This document shows positions 55,847-64,000 of a stretch of 64,000 nucleotides of DNA, one piece after another; within the stretch, counting starts at the first letter, position 1; each line of letters begins with the position of its first letter. Source of the stretch: Tanypteryx hageni (Eukaryota > Arthropoda > Insecta > Odonata > Petaluridae). The stretch covers positions 188,825,548 to 188,889,547 of the forward strand of contig CM054115.1 of the NCBI GenBank assembly GCA_028673005.1, in the 5' to 3' direction. The translations under genes were made by a program, and so were the position numbers. The notes beneath the pieces are model-generated. The model ran no database searches, had not been told where the DNA came from, and was given only the letters and a program-made list of their open reading frames with translations.

Positions 55847-56444
55847 GTAGGCCTCACCAGCAATCCGTTAAACATCCGAATGAACGGTCACCGGAATAGC
55901 GTTTTCTCAGACGCCCCCTCCCAGTTGCATTACATGCTAATACCCACAATGTCCCCTTCAATAGTTGCTACAATGTTAGGATTATTCGCGCTTTACCCTA
56001 TGACACTCCTGCCCCCCTTCTCCGACACTGGGAACTAGCACATATCCATCTTCTCGACTCTTTCTCTCCGCCTGGCCTCAACCTCCGCTAACCCTATTAG
56101 CCCCCTTACAATGTCTCCTTGTTACTTTGTAGTTATTCGCACTTTCCCTTACCACACTTCCTCTTTATTGGCTATCCACCCCTCCTACTCCCCACCTCCT
56201 CCAATCATCAACCTTCCCACATCACCCTGTCATTCCCCGCCCAGTGTGTCACTTTACGTTACTCTTTCGCTGAAGAAGGGCATAGACCCGATAAGCTTGC
56301 GTGTGTTTTTGTGTTCGTGTGTTTTACGTGTCTCTTCGACGCCCCCAGCAGCCTACCAGCTTGGTCCTCAACTTGGTAAGTGTCCGCTGGGCTTCCCTCA
56401 ACACCTTGTTGCCACCCTCATCACTACCTTTTCTTTTCCTTTAG

Positions 56445-56447
<3 letters not shown>
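55845..56447 (+). pseudogene. Second, shorter PLE copy in direct tandem
   Basis: ~600 bp nearly identical to 55181-55784, starting inside the endonuclease at ACGTAGGCCTCACCAGCAAT and running through the 3' region to CCTTTAGTTA. The run CGTTTTCTCAGACG lacks bases present in CGTTTCTCTCAGACG, which shifts the frame. The altered hammerhead-like motif is at 56270-56293 with one extra stem change (CATAGACCC). Truncation plus (TA)n at each end is the same as in the other copies. Confidence 0.85.

Positions 56448-56494
<47 letters not shown>
56448..56494. repeat. (TA)n microsatellite at PLE end
   Basis: TA run closing the PLE cluster. Confidence 0.92.
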
Positions 56495-56499
<5 letters not shown>

Positions 56500-58899
56500 T
56501 CATTTTTTATTGATTGGGTCTCGATGAACTTCTCGGGGAGGCGCGACGTACCTCAAAAGATAAAATTCGCAAACAAACGAAAATTATAATTTATGGAAAA
56601 ATTTTAAAATTAATGAAGAAAATCGATATTAATAATTAATTAGTGAACGCAAAAAACTAGTTCAGTTATGACGACTGGTATGGTACAGCATGGTAATGCA
56701 TGCGTTGCCAGTCATTAGACCACATGTATCTGTGTATCTTTATAAGAATGCGTTCTTCAGGATTATTATTTGCGTCAAGAGCTCCATTACGAAAGACGGA
56801 TTTGTTTTCCCTCGAAATAAAACTTCGCGTATAAACAGCCATGTATGGCGGCACGAGTTTTTTTATTTTGGTTTGCACTCTCCATTCTTTTTTGTATTCT
56901 CCTTTCCAAAGTTTTTGGTTGAGCATTTATTCTGGAAATAGTGCGCCTGCGTTCATTATACACATCAATCGCTCTGATTCACAGTTTAAAATACGAGAAA
57001 TTTCATGTGAGTGTAAAATTGCCAAATGTGGAGAAATATCACATGACTATGAGTTAAATGATCATAAATACTGAATCCGTCATTAATGATGCTTTTCAAA
57101 GAATACAACGATGGGCGTGAATATTTTGCTGAACAATATTTGTTGATAAAAGTCTTAAAAGCATATATAACTTGAAGCGACGCATGAAATTCAGAAAACA
57201 GAACTAAAATTTGTTTTTCGTATATTCTATTTAACTTCACAGAAATTAAGAATGTCACGCAACGGTATAAACGTATTAAATAAATGTTATTTTTTTACGG
57301 AATCATCTCTTTAAATTGATAACCTTAGCCGAAAGTGCCCTGGAACTATGCACAATTGCAATATCTTATTTAAGATGGATGTGTTACTTTTGTGATACTA
57401 CAGTATCTTTTATTTATAATTACTTAATTTCTGTCAGTCCGTCTCTCCGTCCTCCATTTTATCTCTTGAACCGTTTGTCATATGGAAATACTGTAAACTC
57501 CATTTTGGTTCTGCCAACTAGGAGACCCCGAGAAAACTATTTTCATTTACATAAGTATCACAAGTTTGACTCCCATATGTTTGCACAGGAATTTCGATTT
57601 TTCAAGGTGCACGGTTTTTTCCCTTGATTCACTAAAATACGTAAATTTAGACCGAATGTCTCCGTTTTTGCTTTATTCGATTGCTAAAATTATAAAATAT
57701 CTTATTGTTGCAATATGTTACACATAAGAGTTTTCAGAAATACGCATTTCATTTCGAAATTTTATTGCTTTTTCGTACTCTTTCCAGGTGTTGCCAAGGC
57801 GATCCGCATTGTTGCCTTCGATTGAATTAGCGTTTATTACGACTTCAAATAGACGAAAGAATTGAGTCATTCGCTTCGCGCTTCTTATGAAGCATCGAAA
57901 TTGTAGTTGCAGCAACGTCAAACAAACAAAGCAACGTCAATGACTGCAGATTATGATTATTATTCAGTAAACTGCGGGTGGACTGGGCATTTTCAAAGAT
58001 TGACCAAAAGAAAAAAATCTTTCTTTATTTCAATACTGGAATGTTACCTTTTTCGTAAGCGGGAAGTATTTAAATTGCATGTATAAACTATAAAAACAAA
58101 CATGAAATTCAAAATGTCACTTGTGTAATTTTATAAGGAGAAATGGGCTTTTATTACTTTCAAACATGCAGATTTCTGACTGACTTCGGAAAAGTCTTTG
58201 CGAGTACCACTGGTAGTATTCTAATACTGAGTGCATCATAATCTAATTCGTATAAAATTCACGAAAATACGATATTGGACGTGTTTTTAAACCAGCGACA
58301 TTACTCTCCCTGAGGCAAATGGTTTTGCATTAACTTTAGACCACGACGGGGCGCTTTGCGTTGAGATTTTTTAAGCGTAGCACTTATCAAAGAAGAAAGC
58401 TGAGCCCTCAAATTTCAGATAATGGAGGCAGTTGCAAAAAACAAAGGTGTCGTGGATCATGATCCTCAAAAAATATTAAAACTCAACATATAGCGAATTA
58501 TGGATAATAATAGTAAATTCAACAGGGAATAATCGATATAGTCTTATTGCTAAAAAAAACTGAAGAATGAGCACTTTAAAATACTTGTCTCAGTTATCTC
58601 CAATACCAACAACCAGGTCAAGTAATTTTTAAGTATGTATTTGCTTTTTTAAAAAATAATAGAAATTTTTCAAGAAGTACCATAGTTTTAAGTCACTTGA
58701 AGAAAATTATGATAAATATATGCAAAAGTGAAACTCATCGAAATGTTTCAATATATTTCCAAACCTCTCCATACTCAAGTTTGATATGGCATCCGGAAAA
58801 CTCGGATGATTTTATTGATGGTAATAAAAAATATATAAAAAACTACTCTTAATTACACCAAATGTTATAAATTTCTCAGTATAGCCCATCCCATTGGAA
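56495..58899. other. AT-rich intergenic DNA, nothing recognised
   Basis: Short frames on both strands have no domain. 57430-57500 has CAGTCCGTCTCTCCGTCC and a CATTTTATCTCTTGAACCG phrase reminiscent of other arthropod repeats but is not repeated in this window. No RNA motif was seen. Confidence 0.45.
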
Positions 58900-59060
58900 A
58901 CTTAGCGTTTGGAGGATCACTGAGATGCCTTTGGAGCATCATAACAAGATATGCAAAATTCACCAATGAAATAAGGACTAGATTAGCGAAAGCTGCATTC
59001 AAAAGAAGGAAACTCCAAATAACTGGAAAAATAAAAAACAGATATACGTAAGAAATTGCT
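58900..59060 (+). pseudogene. Short RTE-like LINE fragment
   Basis: The reading SIITRYAKFTNEIRTRLAKA then AFKRRKLQITGKIKN matches SIITREAKCTDEIKTRIGKA with AFRRKKQLLTGNIRE of LINE copy B (about 15465-15565). Only ~50 codons remain. Confidence 0.7.
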
Positions 59061-59189
59061 GATAGAGAGAAAATTGGAAGGAAACTAGGAGTGAAAACGG
59101 GTTTCCCGTGGTACAGAAGTGCTTTTCGTGAAATTCACCGTAATATAATCGTATACTAATGCATTTTCTTTTAAATCAGAAAATTACTT

Positions 59190-59840
59190 TTTTCTTATAT
59201 TGTGATAGGCCTGCTTTTCATATCCGTTCTAAACATGTTCATGCCATTCTATACTCGCCCTATAAACGAAACTTCTTTGAAATCCGTTCTGCCAATGCCT
59301 TCAAAGTTTGTAGTAACAAAAATTCTAACCTTGATATTGTGGTAGCCCTGTCTATATGCCGTTTTGGTTTTTTATTTATATGAAGATTAAATGTAATATA
59401 TATGGTTAAAATCCATGCGGTCAGTACTCTAGAAATACGCGTAAAATAATAATTATTTTACTTTTTAATGGGGTAGCCCTGCCCGCTAGCTCCGATTTAT
59501 ACATCTTGATTTTATTGAAATCAGTTCATCCAATTCCTTCCAAATCCTTAATTACTGAAAGTAATAATTTTTCAATTACACGTAATTCTAGAGAACTGAT
59601 CATATGAATGTTAACCAAATATCATGTATATAATCTTCATAAAAATAAATAACAAAATTATTATATTCAAACCTAGTCGACTAAACAGGGGTACCAAAAT
59701 TTCAAAGTTAGCATTTGTCTGTAAATATTAATTTTGAAGGTATTGGCGGAACAGATTTCAAAGAAATTTCGTTTATAGGGAGAGTATAGAATGGCAAAAC
59801 GAAATGAACGTGTTAAAAACGGATCTAAAAAGCAGGGTGG
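59190..59840. repeat. Repeat family C, inverted copies
   Basis: GGCCTGCTTTTCATATCCGT and ATTCTATACTCGCCCTATAA (59207-59270) reappear reverse-complemented at about 59765-59845 (TTATAGGGAGAGTATAGAAT). 59514-59560 and 59673-59777 carry the phrase related to GATTTCAACGAAATTTTGTA, GGCAGGGGTGCCAAAATT and GAAGGAATTGGTTCAGCC seen at 62637-63110. Confidence 0.55.
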
Positions 59841-59892
59841 CCAAAATATAAGGAAAAATAATTTTCTGATTTCTATACAAAATATATTAGTA

Positions 59893-61442
59893 CTAGTAGA
59901 AGGTGCTTGCATACTGCAAGCATTTCATCTCACCTTGAAAAAACATTCATTTTTCAGAGAGATATTTCATCCTGGTAAATATTTCCTTAATTAAAAAGAT
60001 TTCTCCTCTGGACCGATTTTCGTTTTTTCATTATACAACAATAATGGAGTTAAACAATCACAATTTTTTACAATTTTAGGAATATTATACTTTTCCCACA
60101 TTGGGTTAATAATGCCACACATTTCTGCCTAATTTTAAATTTATAGCACAATTACATTTTTCTAAATGTTTAAATTTAAATAATTTGTAACGGCCGCAAT
60201 AACAAATTCATGAATACAATGAAATGTTTTTTCGTTTATACAGACTAAACTCTAATTAACTTAAAAATTTCAGCACTCTAATTCACCACGTAGTATCTAA
60301 CCATTTATCTATTTGTTTAAAATTTAAGAATTTTGAACTGCCAAACAAATTAAAATATCTAAATTTCTGTAATCTCTAATTCGTTATTTTACAAATTCTA
60401 CATCTAGAAATAATTTTAGCTCCGTAGCACATTTGGAAATACATAATCCTTGAAATTTTGTTTAAACAATTGCGAATTTTTAGCGGCCGCATTGTTGCAC
60501 TTTTTCAAGATTTCCTTTCTTTCTAGTCGGTTTTGCACAAAATCCCAATTAAGAAAAAAATTTCGAATCTCCAGCTCATCTGGAAGTGCCTAAACATTAG
60601 TATCCTCCTATATGTATGTTATACTAGTAGAAGGTGCTTGCATATTGCAAGCATTTCATCTCACCTTGAAAAGTCATTCGTTTTCAGACAGATATTTCAT
60701 CATGAGAAATATTTCTTTAATTCTATAGATTTCTCCTCTTGACAGGTTTTCGTTTTTACAATATGGAACAATAATGGAGTAAAACTATCGCTAATTTTTG
60801 CAATTTTAGGAATATTAAAATTTTCCCACATTTAGGTAATAATGCCACTCATTTCCGACAAATTTTCAATTTATACTACAGTTATAAGTGAAAAAACATT
60901 TATCTAATTGTTTAAATTTAAATTATTTTTAACGGCCAAAATAACAATTTTATAAACAAATTGAAATGTTTATTCGTTTTCATTGACTAGCTTCTTAATA
61001 ATTTAAAAATTTCAGCTCCCTAACTTGCAGCGTAGTGTCTAAGAATCTACCAATTTTTTTAAACTTTAAGAAGTTTTAACTACCAGACAAATGAAAATAC
61101 CAAAATTTCTATAATCCCTATTCCGTTATTTTAAAAATCCTACCTCATGAAAAAAATTCAGTTTCGTAGCACATTTGAAAATTCATAAACCTTGAAAATT
61201 TGTTTAAACAATTGCGAATTTTTAGCGGCCGCATTGTTGGACTTTTTCAATATTTCCGTTTTCTTTAGTCGTTTTTGCAAAAAATCTTACTTATGAAAAA
61301 AATTTCGAATCTCCAGCTCATCTAGAAGTGCCTAAACATTAGTACCCTACTATATTCTCCTCCTCCTCCTTCTCTGTAGAAACGTCTATATATAATGATG
61401 TATGTTATATCCTCCTCTGTAAGGAACGTCTATATATAATGA
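59893..61442 (-). mobile_element. Two Helitron-like units in head-to-tail tandem
   Basis: Units at 59893-60617 and 60624-61442. Both start CTAGTAGAAGGTGCTTGCAT with the hairpin TGCTTGC-ATACT-GCAAGCA (first) or TGCTTGC-ATATT-GCAAGCA (second), and both contain CGGCCGCATTGTTG and CGAATCTCCAGCTCATCT. The second ends with a duplicated 5' terminus (GTAGAAACGTCTATATATAA near 61376 and GTAAGGAACGTCTATATATA near 61420), finishing TAATGA. Confidence 0.58.
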
Positions 61443-61457
61443 TAAGAATTAGCTAAC

Positions 61458-61800
61458 AAGGGAAGCCCCCAAGGTGTGACACTCGCATCGGATTGAGACT
61501 TTGCAGAATGAAAGTATATAATAACGGACTCCTATTTCTACCTAGGTGCCAACTCGAAGTCGTTTACGAGAAAATGCCCTTTGAAAATCGTGATCCGAGA
61601 GTCAACGTAATAAGAACGTTAAAAGTCTTTTGCTATTTATCTAGGAGCGTTGGTCTATGGGAAACGAGTTGGATTTCAAATATTTCTGCCGGGGTTCGAT
61701 TTCCGAAGGGACCAAAATCTTTTTCTGATTTTTTTAAATTTTTTATCGCAATTTCCAGCATATCGTCGATAAAACTTGCACAACATTTTTTTTAAATTTA
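61458..61800 (+). mobile_element. tRNA-like SINE, left member of inverted pair
   Basis: An A-box-like TTGGTCTATGGG (61650-61661) and a B-box GGTTCGATTTCC (61693-61704) are ~42 nt apart, as in tRNA genes; GTTGGTCTA resembles tRNA-Glu. Flanking sequence (GGGAAGCCCCCAAGGTGTGA, CTAGGTGCCAACTCGAAGTC) is shared with the inverted copy at 62270-62632. The 100-aa frame here is not conserved in the other copy. Confidence 0.6.
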
Positions 61801-62269
61801 TTCCTACTATTTTCTTTATCGTAATTCTTCACTGTAATTCTTCACGAACATAATTTTACGGATCACTACCCATTCGCTTTACCATCATGATCAATACATG
61901 ACGAGATTTGAAAGGAGGAATGCAGAACAATGCACCGAAATAACCCAACAATATTGTGACAATGCCAATTATTATTATAATGGCAATAATTGACACCAGC
62001 AACCGATTATTCATAATGAACAATACATGACGAGATGGAAAGAAGGAATAAAGAACAATGCATGACTAGACGCAGATTTTCGTGGCCTTGTTAGCAGACG
62101 TCCTTGTCTCTCTACCACAGTCAACCTCAGAATATTGCCGAGTGGTTTATTGTTATAGGGCACATTTTGGAGCGTCGATTGAATTGTTTGTTTTTGTTCG
62201 TGTTTTGCGAGTAATCTTCAGTTTTTGGGGCAATAAAAACTGCATTACGATGAAGAAAATATTAGTTAT
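61801..62269. other. Spacer between inverted SINE-like arms, with direct repeats
   Basis: CAATACATGACGAGAT followed by GAACAATGCA occurs near 61890-61935 and again near 62013-62062. CAATTATTATTATAATGGCA with AATAATTG forms a local hairpin at about 61965-62000. Confidence 0.5.
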
Positions 62270-62632
62270 AATGCATGGAATAATTTTTTTTTTAATGTTT
62301 GCAAGTTTTATCGACAATATGCTGGAAATAGCGAAAAAAATGTTTAAAAAATCATTAAAAAATATCGGTCCCTTCAGGAATCGGACCCCGGCAAAATTAT
62401 TTCAAACCCAACTCGTTTCCCCTAGACCAACGTTCCTAGATAATTAACAAAGGAATTTTAACGTTCTTATTACGTTGACTCTCGGATCGCGATTTTCAAA
62501 GGACATTTTCTCGTCAACGACGTCGAGTTGGCGCCTAGGTAGGAATAGGAGTCCGTTATTTTACATATACATACTTTCATTCTGCAAAGTCTCAATCCGA
62601 TGCCAGTGTCACACCTTGGGGGCTTCCCTTGT
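62270..62632 (-). mobile_element. tRNA-like SINE, right member of inverted pair
   Basis: On the minus strand TTGGTCTAGGGG (plus 62419-62430) is a better A-box than in the left copy, and GGTCCGATTCC (plus 62377-62387) is the B-box. GCCTAGGTAGGAATAGGAGT and TCACACCTTGGGGGCTTCCC match the left copy inverted. The arms are ~340-360 bp and near-identical in long stretches. Confidence 0.6.
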
Positions 62633-62636
62633 AAGC

Positions 62637-63110
62637 CGATTTCAACCAAATTTGGTATATAGAATTTTCACATAAATACATGACCAAAATGACATATTTT
62701 GACCGAATCGACTAGGCAGGGGTGCCAAAATTGCAAAATTAAACTTTTCGGTAATTATTAATGTGGAAGGAATTGGTTCAGCCGATTTCAACGAAATTTT
62801 GTAAAAAAAAGACGTGTGTAATATAAAATAACAAAATAAAGATGTTTAGCAAAAATATCGAAAACAGGGCCGCTACAATACAAGTAATAAAAAAATTCTT
62901 TTTACACGTATTTGTGTTACCTATACTGTCCTTGTCAATTTTAACCAAATTTAATATTTATAATAAACATATATATACAAAACCATATTATTATATTTAA
63001 ACAGAATCAGCAGAACAGGGGCCACTATTATAAATTAAACACTTTCAGTAAATAAGGATTTGGAAATAATTGGCTGAACTGATTTCAATAAAATTTTGTA
63101 TATTAGATTT
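62637..63110 (+). repeat. Tandem repeats, ~145-bp unit (family C)
   Basis: The phrase GATTTCAAC(C/G)AAATTT(T)GGTA or its variant starts units near 62637, 62788, 62938 and 63079, so the period is about 140-150 bp. Units include GACTAGGCAGGGGTGCC or AGCAGAACAGGGGCCAC and a GGAATTGGTTCAGCC-like end. Related phrases occur at 59514-59777. Confidence 0.55.
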
Positions 63111-63284
63111 GTACATTTGACAAAACTACCGAGTAACATCTAAACATTGCAAGAATAAGATATTTCATAGTTTTACCTGTCGAATAATATAAAAATGAAG
63201 AAATTCGGTCCATATTTACATATTTTAATGTATGAAGGAAATAAACCTTGCATCTTGAAAAATCGAAAATCCTGTGCAAACTTA

Positions 63285-63360
63285 TGGGAAAATATAATCG
63301 TCTCCCGGAGTCGAATCCGGGACTTTTTCCTGGAAGTTTGATTTTTATAGAGACCACCTC
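63285..63360 (-). mobile_element. tRNA-like SINE head
   Basis: On the minus strand GTGGTCTCTATA (plus 63346-63357) is A-box-like and GGATTCGACTCC (plus 63307-63318) is B-box-like, 39 nt apart. CCCGG...CCGGG around the B-box could form a T-arm. The full clover-leaf is not convincing, so a SINE is more likely than a tRNA gene. Confidence 0.45.
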
Positions 63361-63803
63361 GTTTGTGAAACTCTTAATTTCATTGGGAAATGTCCAAAAA
63401 TCCCGGGACAGACAGACGGACACTTGAGAATTATTGTATAAGGATACTTCAACAGCATTGATTTAATGCTTCAAGACTGCATTATTTGATCTGCATCTAT
63501 TTGACTTCAGCCAACCACGTATACATATGATGAAGTGATAATTTAAATTAATTTTTTTATCCGGAAACGCAATAAAAGCCACGGATGATGTCGCCTTAAT
63601 GCTAAAGCACAAAATATCCTAATTATTAAATCAATTGTGTGATACATATGATGATTTACTAACGTTGTTGGTGTAGTGAAACACTTTCCCTTTCACTTTT
63701 TATCTGCGCTCGACCCTAATTTAACCTTGAAGACAGCCAAACGCGTATTTACGTTAGTTCTAGCATATTTATATAGATAGTACAGATTAGTAAAGAGGAT
63801 AGG
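63361..63803. other. Intergenic DNA, nothing recognised
   Basis: An ACAGACAGACGGACAC simple-sequence phrase lies at 63410. Nothing else was seen. Confidence 0.4.
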
Positions 63804-64000
63804 ATGGCTGCTCCGGGAACTCCTGTTTCCTCCTTCTAACGCGTCGCTGGTTTCGATGCCATGAGGTCTCGGATCACGGAGCTGGAGAGGGTGGTTGCGG
63901 ACCTTCTTCAGAGGGTGGAAAGTTCGGAGGCAGTCTTGGCGCGTGGGAGGGGTGCGGGTTCTTCCCTGAGAGCAAACCGCGCCAAAATGGCGGCTCGGGC
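63804..64000 (+). pseudogene. GC-rich coiled-coil reading frame at right edge, probable LINE ORF1 start
   Basis: ATG at 63804 opens MAAPGTPVSSF, then TAA at 63837. The same frame continues RVAGFDAMRSRITELERVVA, DLLQRVESSEAVLARG and a basic Ala/Arg-rich stretch to the edge, with an internal ATG at 63861. The hydrophobic spacing in ITELERVVADLLQRV suggests a coiled coil. GC content jumps sharply against the AT-rich flank. This pattern fits the first ORF of a jockey/R1-like LINE, but a host exon is possible. Sequence to the right is needed. Confidence 0.35.

Noticed and set aside
63285..63360. Possible tRNA gene on the minus strand
   Set aside because: Only the box motifs and a T-arm-like stem are seen; no complete clover-leaf.

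Overview
This window looks like transposon-dense intergenic DNA from an AT-rich arthropod genome, most likely an insect. I found no convincing host protein-coding gene, no true tRNA or rRNA gene and no CRISPR. The assignment to arthropods rests on the mix of elements: RTE-like and CR1/jockey-like LINEs, Penelope-like elements (PLEs) with a GIY-YIG endonuclease, mariner, pogo/Tigger, several hAT lineages, Helitron-type repeats and tRNA-derived SINEs. Almost every recognisable reading frame is a broken transposon gene. The species cannot be named from the sequence alone.

Layout. 0-10 kb: a LINE tail, a hAT transposase tail fused to an unnamed ~690-bp repeat (family A, four copies in the window), a hAT MITE with an exact 8-bp target duplication, and a purine-rich tract. 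10-21 kb: a Helitron-like palindrome, then a nested stack in which one minus-strand LINE (12373-20100) is interrupted by an LTR-like element and by a ~4.3-kb hAT-like element that itself holds a second, plus-strand LINE. PLE pieces on (TA)n arrays flank the stack; one carries a hammerhead-ribozyme-like motif. 21-25 kb: two degenerate DNA-transposon genes side by side. 26-32 kb: three copies of a short family with Helentron/HINE-type ends, then tandem repeats to 33.5 kb. 33-47 kb: a second unnamed family (B, two copies), a tRNA-derived SINE, a CR1-like LINE lying inside a hAT MITE, a LINE tail split by a mariner, and pyrimidine-rich tracts. 48-54 kb: tandem and inverted Helitron-like units, one split by a Tigger element. 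54-56.5 kb: the best PLE copy, with a second hammerhead motif and tandem truncated copies. 56.5-64 kb: LINE scraps, more Helitron-like units, an inverted pair of tRNA-like SINEs, ~145-bp tandem repeats, and a GC-rich reading frame running off the right edge.

The elements do not form a pathway; what links them is nested insertion. The most interesting points are: (1) hammerhead-type ribozyme motifs in the PLE terminal repeats, with a related, altered version in sister copies; (2) the three-copy family whose terminal hairpin is kept by paired base changes; (3) the ~775-bp Helitron-like family arranged both head-to-tail and as large palindromes; and (4) the nested LINE stack, where removing one 8-bp duplication restores the LINE reading frame. 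All boundaries were read by eye without alignment software and may be off by several bases.
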